Positions 15,389 to 24,088 of a stretch of 64,000 nt of DNA are shown here, in pieces; position 1 is the first letter of the stretch, and every line of letters begins with the position of its first letter. Made by a program: the position numbers and the translations under genes. The notes under the pieces were generated by a model that saw nothing but the letters and a program-made list of their open reading frames with translations, was not told where the DNA came from and did not search any database. Source of the DNA: CSP1-5 sp964558395 (GTDB lineage Bacteria; Methylomirabilota; Methylomirabilia; Methylomirabilales; CSP1-5). Location of the stretch: the NCBI GenBank assembly GCA_964558395.1, contig CAZLDS010000011.1, positions 1 to 64,000 of the forward strand, read 5' to 3'.

Positions 15389-16444
15389 TTAGGCATACGT
15401 GTTCCCCTTGCCCTTTTCATCAGCAGGATTGGACGCGGACCGATCTTCCGAAGCCCCCGCGTCCCGAAGATACTGACCCGCCTGTTCAGGCGGTGGGATT
15501 GATGTAGAAGCCGGTCCCCCACTCAAAGCCGGCCAGCCGAATGAGTCTCGGAGTAATCTCCAGACGCCAGTGATAGTGCAGACGATTGTCCTCCCCGAAG
15601 GGTGCGTTGTGAATCACCACGTTATAGGAGGGGTTCGCAAGGACCCTCTCAATGCGCTGGAGCGTCTCTTGAACCATCCGGACAAGACTCGGGTACTCCT
15701 CCCTTGGGGTTTCCTCGAACGCGGCAAGTGTGTTCGCGGGAGAATCCAGGTTTCAAAGGGAAATCGCGAAGCGAAAGGCGTCGTGGCCACGAAACGATCG
15801 TTGATCGAGATCACGCGCCTTGTCTGTGTGAGTTCCTCCAGGATGATGTCGCAGTAGACACACCGCTTCTTGGACGCATAGTACTGCCGGGCCCCATCCA
15901 CTTCCTCCCGCACTCGCTTGGGGATAATAGGGGTCGCAATCAACTGGGAATGGGGGTGCTCGAGCGACGCTCCTGCAGCTTCCCCATGATTCTTGAAGAT
16001 CAAGACGTACTGCAATCGGGAATCCTGTTTGAGGTCGAGGATGCGCTCACGAAAGGCCGATAGAACATCTTCCGCCTGTTGCCGTGGCATGGTGCCGAGG
16101 GTCTGATCGTGGTTGGCGCTCTCAATGATCACCTCGTGCGCCCCGATACCCTGGATCTTGTTGTACATGCCCTCGCCCTGCGGGCCGAGATCTCCCTTCC
16201 TCACGAGGGCAGGGAACTTGTTCGCGACCACCCGAACATGCCATCTCGGCGTATTGGGCGGCTCGCCGCCGTTCCGATACGCCATGATCTCTGGTGGGGT
16301 CGCCTCTTCATTCCCGGGGCAAAAGGGACAGAAATCTGATCGTCGGGGAGAGGGTTTTAAGGCGAAGTCGGACGGACGCTTCGCTCGCTCTGCAGAGATG
16401 ATCACCCACCGATTGGTGAAAGGATCCTTCCTGAGTTCCGTCAT
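15389..16444 (-). pseudogene. galT: galactose-1-phosphate uridylyltransferase with two frameshifts
   Basis: Exchanges UMP between UDP-glucose and galactose 1-phosphate in the Leloir pathway. The first segment has the zinc region CPFCPGNE and the catalytic HPHSQ motif. At about 15720, after RTHLPR, one base appears to be missing. The next frame then runs through LHYHWRLEITPRL to FYINPT at about 15490, where a second shift is needed to read PPEQAGQYLRDAG and a natural stop. The two shifts sum to zero modulo three, giving an expected protein of about 350 aa. All conserved pieces are present in order, so either assembly errors or a recent lesion could explain this. Confidence 0.85.
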
Positions 16445-16462
16445 CGATGAACGCGACCCCCG

Positions 16463-17407
16463 TTATCGCACTGCGCCGAGCTGCATCACCACCGCCTGCT
16501 GCGTTTCCAGATCGGTCCCGTCGACCGTAAGGCTCACCGTATGAGTCACCCCATCCCGTGCCCCCGCCTTGACGGCGGCCTCGAGCATCGCCGCTTCATC
16601 CTGTGGAGTGTGCAGCAGACGACGACCGACCAGCGCCTGCAGGCAGGTGACGACGCCGTAGGCTCCCCAGTTGGAAATCGAACTCACGACGAGCACATCG
16701 GTCCGGATATCACAGCCGATACTGCCCCGGCAGGGACACCGACAGCGCCCCACACGAACCTGGGGTCTCACATGAGAATCGCCGATGAGCCCAAAGCCCA
16801 CCTCGTTTCCCCGATCCCCCACCGCCGCGGTGAAGATAATCCGGTCCTTGGCGCCATCAAACAGCCCTCGGACAGAAGCGTGACTTGCTGAGACATCCCG
16901 ACCACGCATGTCGTGAATAACCCCCTTCGCATTGGGACCCAACTTCTCCACGCTGACAAGGGCCGTTGGTTGCAGCTCATCGAGCAGGCGATATCCGACC
17001 TCCTCCTGCCTACACGGAACGGCGCGGAGAGAGCACTCGGCGCCCGCCACCTCCAGGACCGCGCGAATCGGTCCCAGGTTCCGCTCTTCCGAGACCACAA
17101 AGGGCCGAGCCTCCAGACCCTGATGCAGGGCGCGCGCGAGCACCGCGACTCCCAGAGGGCCATCGGTCTCCCCGTTGGGGAGTTCTGGAGCAGACCCCGC
17201 ACCGGTCAGGAGCAGGACGGCGTCCCCCGACCCGAGGACAGCCGCCAGCCGAGATGCAGCCAGAAAAGTCAACGGCGCCTTCTGCAGGCACCGTGCCGCC
17301 TGATACAACCGTTGCTCATCCCCGCCCTGGATACCCCGCGGAAGTAGACAGATCTGATCCGCCGCCTCCCCGATCCTGCGCGCGCTGGCCGAACTGCCTC
17401 CTGTCAC
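16463..17407 (-). CDS. D-glutamate cyclase C-terminal-domain protein (DUF4392)
   Basis: 314 aa. It matches the DUF4392 half of mitochondrial D-glutamate cyclase, which turns D-glutamate into 5-oxo-D-proline. Recognisable blocks: GAGSAPELPNGETDGPLG near residue 70, EKLGPNAKGVIHDMRG near 155, AAVGDRGNEVGFG near 195, and a closing RTDVLVVSSISNWGAYG. An unusual Cys-rich loop (CRCPCRGSIGC) sits near 220. Its start overlaps the preceding lipoprotein stop by 4 bases. The partner half (DUF1445) lies at the other end of the hyuA/hyuB block. Confidence 0.8.
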   Translation of the reverse strand: MTGGSSASARRIGEAADQICLLPRGIQGGDEQRLYQAARCLQKAPLTFLAASRLAAVLGSGDAVLLLTGAGSAPELPNGETDGPLGVAVLARALHQGLEARPFVVSEERNLGPIRAVLEVAGAECSLRAVPCRQEEVGYRLLDELQPTALVSVEKLGPNAKGVIHDMRGRDVSASHASVRGLFDGAKDRIIFTAAVGDRGNEVGFGLIGDSHVRPQVRVGRCRCPCRGSIGCDIRTDVLVVSSISNWGAYGVVTCLQALVGRRLLHTPQDEAAMLEAAVKAGARDGVTHTVSLTVDGTDLETQQAVVMQLGAVR

Positions 17408-17931
17408 CGGACGGTCACCTCAGCCCGCAGATGATTGCTCACATTTCCTTGCTCATCGACCACGAAAACTTCATAGACCCGGGTGCTCCCCTGCTGCGCA
17501 GGGGGCGGGAGCGCCCCCTGTCCTGTATACTCCCTCTTTTCGACCACCAGGGGCGTCAATGGGCGTTCAGCGCTGATTGTGATCGTCTCTTCCACCGTCC
17601 CCTCTGTCAGCCCCAAGTAACGCCCAGTGCTGATCACCTCGGGCGAAAGCCCCTTCGACAAGGTAAACTCCTGGACCTGCCGTGAAAGACCGAGATAGAC
17701 GTCCCTGATGTTTCCGTCCTGGTCTCGAAAGTCGAAGCGGAGGATCGCCTGTCCCCCCGGTTGGACCACGCTGGGCTCGATACGCAGATTGCTGATCCGG
17801 GGAACGCCGGGACCACGCGGAGAAGGATCGTACTCCTTCGAACAGGCAACACAGAGCCCTACGGCAATGAAACAGCCCGAGATTGCCAGGCCTATCATTT
17901 TACGTCTCTTCATCCCCCCATATCTCCTCAT
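17404..17931 (-). CDS. putative lipoprotein
   Basis: 175 aa. A basic N-terminus and a hydrophobic stretch end in GLCVAC, a lipobox-like site, followed by SKEYDPSPRG; the protein is probably lipid-anchored and periplasmic. The rest looks like one Ig-like or beta-sandwich domain (PSVVQPGGQAILRFDFRDQD). No enzyme motif. The first ATG overlaps the hyuB stop (ATGA); a second ATG six codons on (17913) is also possible. It is sandwiched between hyuB and the DUF4392 gene with 4-base overlaps on both sides. Confidence 0.7.
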   Translation of the reverse strand: MRRYGGMKRRKMIGLAISGCFIAVGLCVACSKEYDPSPRGPGVPRISNLRIEPSVVQPGGQAILRFDFRDQDGNIRDVYLGLSRQVQEFTLSKGLSPEVISTGRYLGLTEGTVEETITISAERPLTPLVVEKREYTGQGALPPPAQQGSTRVYEVFVVDEQGNVSNHLRAEVTVR

Positions 17932-19514
17932 GCGGTGGTTTCCACCGGCCTCCCGTACCCACCTCCCCCGGGGGTGCGGATGCTGATGATGTCTCCGGCA
18001 CGGGCCTGGATATAAAACTTGGACCCGAGCTGCCTCTCTCCGTCGGAAGTCACGAGGACGCTCTCTCCCGCCTGACCCGCTTCTCCTCCCTGCAACCCGT
18101 AGGGCCGAAACCGTCTCCGGTCCGAGAGAAGTCCCACCGTGGCGTCCGTGAGGAGCACAATATCGCGGCGGATCCCATCGCCGCCTCGATATCTCCCCTT
18201 CCCCCCCGATCCGCGGCGGATCTCGTAGCGGAGCACCCGAACGGGATAGGCATGTTCCAAAGCCTCGATGGGTGTATTGCGGGTATTGGTCATATGGGTC
18301 TGGACCGCATCCATGCCGTCTCGGGTCGGGCGGGCGCCCATCCCTCCGGCGATCGTTTCGTAATACGCGTAATTCCGCCCGCGCTCAGAATCGTAGCCGC
18401 CAATGATCAAGTTGCTCATGGTCCCGGCACTCGCCGCGGGAATACGATCCGGCATCGCTTTGGCCAGTGCCCCGAGGAGCGTATCCACAATCCGCTGAGA
18501 CATCTCCACATTGCCACCAGCCACGGGCGCGGGTGTCTTGGCGTTGACCGCCGTGCCTTCCGGGGCAATGACCGTGAGCGGAACCATACAACCCGCATTC
18601 GAGGGGATGTCAAAGTCGACAAGACAGTGGAAGACGTAGAAGACCGCAGACAGGGTCACAGCGTATACAGCATTCACGCTCCCGGGCACTTGGGGGGATG
18701 TCCCGGCAAAATCGACAACGGCCTGATCCCCCTCGATGGTGACGGCCACGGCGATCCGAATGGGCTCAGCGCTCATGCCATCATCGTCCAGGTAATCTTT
18801 AAAGGTATAACACCCATCCGGAATCCGCCGAATGGCTTCTCTCGTCATCCGCTCGGCGTACGCCTTGAGTTCCTCTATATATTGGAGTGTTTCCTCCGCC
18901 CCATAGCGGGTGACGATCTCCAGAAGTCGCTTCCGCCCAGTCGCATTGGCCGCCAGTTGAGCCTCCAAATCCCCCTCCCGCTCCTCAGGGGTCCGGACAT
19001 TTGCCAGCAGGAGATCGAGCACGTCCTGGTTCAGCCGTCCGTCTTGCACGAGGGTCACCGGAGGGATCCGAATCCCCTCCTGAAAGATTTCCGTGGACAC
19101 CGCCATAGAGCCTGGGGCCATCCCTCCGACGTCAGCATGGTGGGCCCGGTTCGCAACAAAGAAGAGCGGTAGGGGGGTCGCATCCCCAAAGACCGGAGAG
19201 ACGAGAGTAATGTCAGGGAGATGGGTCCCTCCCCGGTACGGATCATTCAGGATCAGGGTGTCTCCCGGGCTGACGCGTCTCCCCTCCATCGCGCCCTTGA
19301 CAGCAAGAGGCATTGACCCCAGATGCACGGGAATATGGGCCGCTTGCGCGATCATGTCGCCCGCGCCGTCGAAGATGGCGCACGAATAATCCCGACGCTC
19401 TTTGATATTAGGAGAGTGTCCGGTCCGGCACAGGGCAACGCCCATCTCTTCGGCGACCGAGGCAAAAAGATTCTTGAAGACCTCCAGCTTGATCGGATCG
19501 TATTGCCGCTTCAC
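17928..19514 (-). CDS. hyuB: hydantoinase/5-oxoprolinase subunit B
   Basis: 528 aa, typical for HyuB. With HyuA it hydrolyses hydantoins, 5-oxoproline or related cyclic amides using ATP. Family features include CRTGHSPNIKERRDYSCA near the N-terminus, LNDPYRGGTHLPD near residue 88, and the Gly-rich C-terminus TPGGGGYGRP. It starts nine bases after hyuA ends. With D-glutamate cyclase halves on both sides, 5-oxo-proline is a likelier substrate than hydantoin; this is inference from context. Confidence 0.9.
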   Translation of the reverse strand: MKRQYDPIKLEVFKNLFASVAEEMGVALCRTGHSPNIKERRDYSCAIFDGAGDMIAQAAHIPVHLGSMPLAVKGAMEGRRVSPGDTLILNDPYRGGTHLPDITLVSPVFGDATPLPLFFVANRAHHADVGGMAPGSMAVSTEIFQEGIRIPPVTLVQDGRLNQDVLDLLLANVRTPEEREGDLEAQLAANATGRKRLLEIVTRYGAEETLQYIEELKAYAERMTREAIRRIPDGCYTFKDYLDDDGMSAEPIRIAVAVTIEGDQAVVDFAGTSPQVPGSVNAVYAVTLSAVFYVFHCLVDFDIPSNAGCMVPLTVIAPEGTAVNAKTPAPVAGGNVEMSQRIVDTLLGALAKAMPDRIPAASAGTMSNLIIGGYDSERGRNYAYYETIAGGMGARPTRDGMDAVQTHMTNTRNTPIEALEHAYPVRVLRYEIRRGSGGKGRYRGGDGIRRDIVLLTDATVGLLSDRRRFRPYGLQGGEAGQAGESVLVTSDGERQLGSKFYIQARAGDIISIRTPGGGGYGRPVETTA

Positions 19515-19523
19515 CGCGATCCC

Positions 19524-21503
19524 CTATGGGTGCTGCATCTTAAGAAGGAGATTCCCGCGCCGGTCGACGGTCCCTTCCCAGCCCGGCGCAATCAGGGTCG
19601 TGGCGCTCATCTCCACCACAAGGGCCGGCCCAAGGATCCGGTTGGCTGCTCGCAATCCTTCGCGGACGAAAACACGGGCCGGGACCCACCCGTCTTCGAG
19701 AAATACCTGCCTCTCGCCGACGGAGGCCACACCAGGATCCGCCGATCCCTCCTCCGCCTCAGGGAGGGGTGGCCTTTCACCTACCCCCCTCACCCGAAGG
19801 CGTACCGTCACAATCTCGACCTCCCGGCTCGGATTGGCGTAGCCGTAACTCCTCTGGTGCAGCTCATGGAAGTCCGAGACGAATTCTCGTCCGAAAGGAA
19901 CACGCAACTCGTACGATTGCCCAAGGTAGCGCATATCGAGGGAGGCCTCCGTGGTGATTGCCTCCTCCACCATTCCCTCGTCCTTCATCTCACGCATTCC
20001 CTGCTCCTTGAGGAGGCTCACAATTGCCTCTATCTCCTCGAACGATGTGCTGCCGGTTGGACGCAAGATCGTCTTGGGATAGTCCTTGACGACATCGGCC
20101 ACCAACATCCCATAGGCCGACAGCAGCCCCGCGTGCGGCGGAACCAGCACCGACGGGATGGACAGCGATCGCGCCAGGGCGCAGGCGTGCAGTCCCCCGG
20201 CCCCACCAAAAGAGACCAGGCAGAACTCCCGGGGATCATGTCCACGCTCGACAGAGATCACCCGAATGGCCTTCTCCATTGTGGCATTCGCCACCGTCAC
20301 CATCCCTTCCGCCAGTTGCAGTGGGTCCATGTTGACCTGTCGGGCGAAGGCCTGCACAGCCGCCTCGGCTCCCGCCACATCGAGCCGCATTCTCCCCCCG
20401 AGGAAACGGTCTGGGTCCAATCGTCCCAGTATGAGATGCGCATCCGTAACGGTGATCCGGTCGCCTCGACCGTAACAGACGGGTCCGGGATCGGCTCCCG
20501 CACTCTGAGGACCTACGCGTAGCGCGCCCCCCTCATCGACCCAGGCTAAAGATCCCCCCCCCGACCCCACCGTATGGATGTCGAGTACGGGGATCCGCAG
20601 GGGCAGGTCCCCTACCGCAGCCTCCGTGGTGACGCTGAGACGCCCGTCGACGAGGGACACATCGGTAGACGTTCCCCCCATATCAAACGTGATCACTTTC
20701 TCAAACCCTGCCTCCCTGGCGATGGACGCGGCACCCACCACGCCCCCCGCCGGACCGGACAGAATAGTCCGCACCGCCTCCTGTCGGGCCGTGGTTGCGG
20801 AGATACTCCCCCCGTTGGATTGCATGATCCTGAGGTGTCCCCCCCCGAGCTCTGCCTCCAGCCGACTGAGATAGCGCTCCATCAGGGGCGAGACGTATGC
20901 GTTCACCACGGTGGCCATGCACCGCTCGTATTCCCGGTACTCGGGGATAATACGGTGAGACACCGAGACGGGAACTCCGAACTGTGACGCCCGATGAAGG
21001 ATGCGGGCCTCATGGCTGGGATTCGCATAGGAAAAGAGAAGGCAAATGGCAATGGACTGAACACCGTCCCGAACGAGCCGATCCAAAATGGGGCCGAGGC
21101 TTTCATCGGCGAGGGATTCCAGAACCCTGCCGCGGCAGTCCACCCGCTCCCGGACGCCAATGCGATAAGAGCGGGGCACCAGGACCGGTGTACGATCAAG
21201 GAAGAAATCGTATAGGCGGGCTCGATCCTGGCGGCCGATCTCTAGCACATCTTCAAATCCCGCCGTCGTGATCAGGGCGACCTTCGCCCCCTTCCGTTCG
21301 AGGAGCGCGTTGGTAGCCACGGTGGAGCCGTGGACCACCTGCCACCCCTCCCCTTTCAGCAGGGGCTCCTGAGACAATCCCTCAAGGACCCCCTGGGCAG
21401 GGTCGTGAGGCGTCGAAAGCACCTTGCGCGTCCGGAGCCTTCCGTCGTCCAAGAAGACCAAATCCGTGAAGGTTCCCCCCACGTCCACGCCGATCGTCGT
21501 CAT
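19524..21503 (-). CDS. hyuA: hydantoinase/5-oxoprolinase subunit A
   Basis: 659 aa, ASKHA-type ATPase subunit. The N-terminus TTIGVDVGGTFTDLVFLDD and the internal FDMGGTSTDVSLVDG are the phosphate-binding loops; a metal-site region with HTVGSGGGS follows. A C-terminal domain (about residues 500-659) completes the family architecture. ATG start; 179 bases separate it from the DUF1445 gene upstream. It forms one enzyme with the downstream hyuB product. Confidence 0.92.
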   Translation of the reverse strand: MTTIGVDVGGTFTDLVFLDDGRLRTRKVLSTPHDPAQGVLEGLSQEPLLKGEGWQVVHGSTVATNALLERKGAKVALITTAGFEDVLEIGRQDRARLYDFFLDRTPVLVPRSYRIGVRERVDCRGRVLESLADESLGPILDRLVRDGVQSIAICLLFSYANPSHEARILHRASQFGVPVSVSHRIIPEYREYERCMATVVNAYVSPLMERYLSRLEAELGGGHLRIMQSNGGSISATTARQEAVRTILSGPAGGVVGAASIAREAGFEKVITFDMGGTSTDVSLVDGRLSVTTEAAVGDLPLRIPVLDIHTVGSGGGSLAWVDEGGALRVGPQSAGADPGPVCYGRGDRITVTDAHLILGRLDPDRFLGGRMRLDVAGAEAAVQAFARQVNMDPLQLAEGMVTVANATMEKAIRVISVERGHDPREFCLVSFGGAGGLHACALARSLSIPSVLVPPHAGLLSAYGMLVADVVKDYPKTILRPTGSTSFEEIEAIVSLLKEQGMREMKDEGMVEEAITTEASLDMRYLGQSYELRVPFGREFVSDFHELHQRSYGYANPSREVEIVTVRLRVRGVGERPPLPEAEEGSADPGVASVGERQVFLEDGWVPARVFVREGLRAANRILGPALVVEMSATTLIAPGWEGTVDRRGNLLLKMQHP

Positions 21504-21682
21504 CCCTTGTCCTCGCCCTTTGGACCGACGGTGCCGGCCTCAAAACACGCCCAAGCGCTGCTTACGGCGTTGTCAGAGTATACCTACGGACATGGACATC
21601 GTCCAGAACAAGCTTCCCACGATGAAGACACCAAATACTGCCTTTTGCGCGGGAGCTCGGCGGGTGAACGGCGCCAACGCGC

Positions 21683-22483
21683 TCAGATCACAGAGCGGCC
21701 TAACTCGTGTTCAGGGAGATCGGTAATGAACATGTGGCCGGGCGCATGGGTGATCATGAGTTCTGGCTTCGCATGCACGGCGACGGCCTGCGGGGTGACG
21801 CCACAGGCCCAGAAGACCGGAATCTCCCCCGAACGGATCGATACTGGATCGCCGAAGTGGGGTTGGTCAAGATCGGCAATGCCGATCGCCTCAGGCTCCC
21901 CGACATGAACCGGGGCCCCATGGGCCAGTGGGAAGCGAGCCGTCACCTCTACCGCGCGCGGGATGAGCGGGGCCGGGATCGGGCGCATGGAAACGACCAG
22001 GGGTCCGGCGAAAGCGCCCGCCGGCCGGCAGGACCGACTGGTGATGTACATCGAGACATTCTTCCCCTCCTCAAGATGCCGGACCGGAACGCCTGCCCTC
22101 TGCAGCCCCACATCAAAGGTGAAGCTGCAACCCAACAGAAAGCCCACCAGATCTTCCCGCCAAACCTCAAGAAGATCGGTCACCTCCCAGTCTAGCTTAC
22201 CCTCGCGGTACACCCGGTACCGCGGCAGATCGGTCCGGAGGTCCGCATTCGGGGCAGCGGTCCTGGGCTCGGGATCGCCGGGATCGGTGACCTCCAGGAG
22301 AGGACAGGGCTTCGGATTTCGATGACAGAAGAGCAGGAAGTCGTACGCGAGCACCTTTGGCAGGACGACGAGGTTGGCCTGCACATAGCCGTCCGAGCAC
22401 CCGGCCGTCGGGCCCTGCCATTCGCCGGTCCGGATTTTTTCCCGCACGACTTTTGGATGGACGCTCGAGGGTGCCAACATCAT
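21683..22483 (-). CDS. DUF1445 protein, D-glutamate cyclase N-terminal half
   Basis: 266 aa of the DUF1445 (putative hydro-lyase) family. The N-terminal signature VREKIRTGEWQGPTAGCSDG, followed by YVQANLVVLP, is highly diagnostic; FLLGCSFTFD and CGVTPQAVA lie in the middle and late parts. In animals this domain is fused to DUF4392 to form D-glutamate cyclase; here the DUF4392 half is a separate gene about 4.3 kb downstream. The start is one of two tandem ATGs, preceded by GGAGG. It stands ahead of hyuA and hyuB on the same strand. Confidence 0.85.
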   Translation of the reverse strand: MMLAPSSVHPKVVREKIRTGEWQGPTAGCSDGYVQANLVVLPKVLAYDFLLFCHRNPKPCPLLEVTDPGDPEPRTAAPNADLRTDLPRYRVYREGKLDWEVTDLLEVWREDLVGFLLGCSFTFDVGLQRAGVPVRHLEEGKNVSMYITSRSCRPAGAFAGPLVVSMRPIPAPLIPRAVEVTARFPLAHGAPVHVGEPEAIGIADLDQPHFGDPVSIRSGEIPVFWACGVTPQAVAVHAKPELMITHAPGHMFITDLPEHELGRSVI

Positions 22484-22682
22484 AGCCTCCGGGGGTCCCG
22501 TTCAGGTCGAGGCCCCGGTCTCGTCAATGCCTCTCGCGTGCATCGTGTTCGATATGGAAGGTAGTTCGACGAGCGGAGGAGGGGGGCCCTTGAAGAAGTG
22601 AGCCCCCTGGTGGGTCTCCACCCGAGGATCGGGATGCCCTTCCTTGTTCAGTGCGACGTATGGGGAGTTGTGGGCAGGCGCG

Positions 22683-22961
22683 TCACGAGGAGGACTGGGG
22701 ACCGTCCACGCCTGCAGCCTCTGTGCGTTGCGCCACACGCGGCACACCTGCTGCTTCCCACCAGGCCGAGATGCGCTTGGGGCGGGTCACCACCGTCTGC
22801 CTAGTGTACACGTGAAAGAGACTCTGAGCACATTCGGCACAATAGGCAGTCCCCTCGGGGGTATACCCACAGGTGGGGCAGCACAGGTCCCCACAGTGCA
22901 GACACCCCCACTCTTCCATCACCGAGCGCAACTCTTGCCCACACCTGCACAACCGAGCCAT
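22683..22961 (-). CDS. small zinc-ribbon protein
   Basis: 92 aa. The first 50 residues hold paired cysteines: LCRC, CLHC, CCPTC and CAEC, enough for two zinc sites. The C-terminal 40 residues are plain and end SSS. The ATG is preceded by GAGGAGGG. No family recognised. It lies about 90 bases past the terminator of the candidate small RNA. A G-rich hairpin without a T-tract (22581-22607) lies beyond its stop. Confidence 0.6.
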   Translation of the reverse strand: MARLCRCGQELRSVMEEWGCLHCGDLCCPTCGYTPEGTAYCAECAQSLFHVYTRQTVVTRPKRISAWWEAAGVPRVAQRTEAAGVDGPQSSS

Positions 22962-23050
22962 CGAACCCTCCTCACCGGTCATCGACCGAAACCTCGTTGA
23001 CCATCGAATCATCAATCCACCAGATCTCGCCGCACGGTTCCCGCGGCCCA

Positions 23051-23085
23051 AATAAAAAAACCACGGGGCATCCAGCCATGCCCCG
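23051..23085 (-). terminator. intrinsic terminator
   Basis: CGGGGCAT and ATGCCCCG form a perfect 8-base stem with a 6-base loop, followed on the minus strand by TGG and seven Ts. It ends the candidate small RNA and may also stop read-through from the C26 peptidase gene. Confidence 0.85.
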
Positions 23086-23205
23086 CGGCGACGACAGGGA
23101 GCCCGCAGTAAAGGTGCTACGGGCTGCCCGCCATGGGGCAGACGCCGCGTACACCTACTACAAGAATCTGCTCACGTTCAGTCACGGATGGGCTCCTGTA
23201 ACTCT
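23051..23205 (-). ncRNA. candidate structured small RNA with own promoter and terminator
   Basis: There is no ORF in this 341-base gap. A TTGACA / extended -10 promoter predicts a start near 23205, and an intrinsic terminator ends it near 23051, giving about 155 nt. Inside, ACAGGAGCCC (23190-23199) pairs with GGGCTCCCTGT (23094-23104) as a closing stem, and CTGCCC/GGGCAG (23124-23141) forms an apical hairpin. A long closing stem around an internal bubble is reminiscent of 6S RNA, but no signature bases were confirmed. A leader with attenuation for the zinc-ribbon gene is the alternative. Confidence 0.5.
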
Positions 23206-23211
23206 GCGTAC

Positions 23212-23241
23212 CTAGTAGCATCCCCCTCTTCGTCATGTCAA
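23212..23241 (-). promoter_or_regulatory. sigma-70 promoter with extended -10
   Basis: Consensus TTGACA, 18 bases, then TGCTACTAG (TGn plus TACTAG). It lies 62 bases beyond the C26 peptidase stop and points at the candidate small RNA. Confidence 0.55.
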
Positions 23242-23302
23242 GTTTTTTTTACCACAGCCCGCCACTCGGCACAATGCGCCCCCTCCGGGTTGAGCTGTCC
23301 GG

Positions 23303-24088
23303 TTAGGTGAGAGACTTTCGGGAATAGTCTGCACCCGCTCGCACGAGCGCCCGAAACAACTCCAGATGGGGTGGATCACTCAAGGCTAGTCGCTCGGGAT
23401 GCCAGTGCACCCCCAGGACAAATGGTTTGCCGGATACCTCGATCTCCTCAATCATGCCATCGGAAGAGACTGCGCCCACCGTGCAGGTATCGTCAAGCGC
23501 CTTGACCAACTGATGATGGTGACAGTTGACAGCCAGAGACTCTTCCCCAATGATCTGGTGTAGAAGGGTCCCGGGGGCGACTTTCACGGATGGCATCTCG
23601 CCCGCCTCTTGCCACGCCCCAGCATGAAACCCTCCGGCAGTCTGACAATACGAGAGGTCCTGGTAGAGGCTTCCCCCCAATGCAACGGCGATCAGCTGCA
23701 TCCCGCGACATACCCCCAAGACCGGCATCCCCCGCTCGAGGGCTCCCCGCAATAGCGCGCTTTCGAAGAGATCCCGTTTCTCATCGATGGTTCCGCACTT
23801 CTCCAGGACAATCTCGCCGTAAAAAGAGGGATGAATATCCTCTCCGCCCGAAAAGATCAGGCCATCGGCAAAATCGAGATACGTCGCAATAAGATCGGGG
23901 TCGTATCCGGGCGTGGGCAAGATATATGGTATCCCGCCACTCTCGGCCACGCACCAGGAGTAGGCCGCACGAATCCTCTCGTACTGCCTCTCCGGTGGTT
24001 CGCCGAGCGGGTCCCTTCCACTCGTAATACAGATGCGGGGTCGTGGGGAATGCCTTCCGTGAACGACCCCGTGATCCTGCCCGCTCAC
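23303..24088 (-). CDS. class I glutamine-amidotransferase-like gamma-glutamyl hydrolase (C26)
   Basis: 261 aa. Peptidase C26/PuuD-like: nucleophile Cys in GVCRGMQ near residue 125, and the His-Glu pair in HWHPE near 228. Such enzymes cleave gamma-glutamyl amide bonds and release glutamate. The GTG start overlaps the D-aminoacylase stop by 4 bases (GTGA), so the two are translationally coupled. Its substrate here may be a gamma-D-glutamyl compound from peptidoglycan, judged only from neighbours. Confidence 0.85.
   Translation of the reverse strand: MSGQDHGVVHGRHSPRPRICITSGRDPLGEPPERQYERIRAAYSWCVAESGGIPYILPTPGYDPDLIATYLDFADGLIFSGGEDIHPSFYGEIVLEKCGTIDEKRDLFESALLRGALERGMPVLGVCRGMQLIAVALGGSLYQDLSYCQTAGGFHAGAWQEAGEMPSVKVAPGTLLHQIIGEESLAVNCHHHQLVKALDDTCTVGAVSSDGMIEEIEVSGKPFVLGVHWHPERLALSDPPHLELFRALVRAGADYSRKSLT

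Noticed and set aside
17883..19172. 429-residue plus-strand ORF opposite hyuB
   Set aside because: It is the antisense of a clear HyuB gene, has no recognisable motif or ribosome-binding site, and is an artefact of GC-rich codon bias.
22581..22607. G-rich hairpin after the zinc-ribbon gene as a terminator
   Set aside because: Stem is present but there is no T-tract on either strand, so an intrinsic terminator is not supported.
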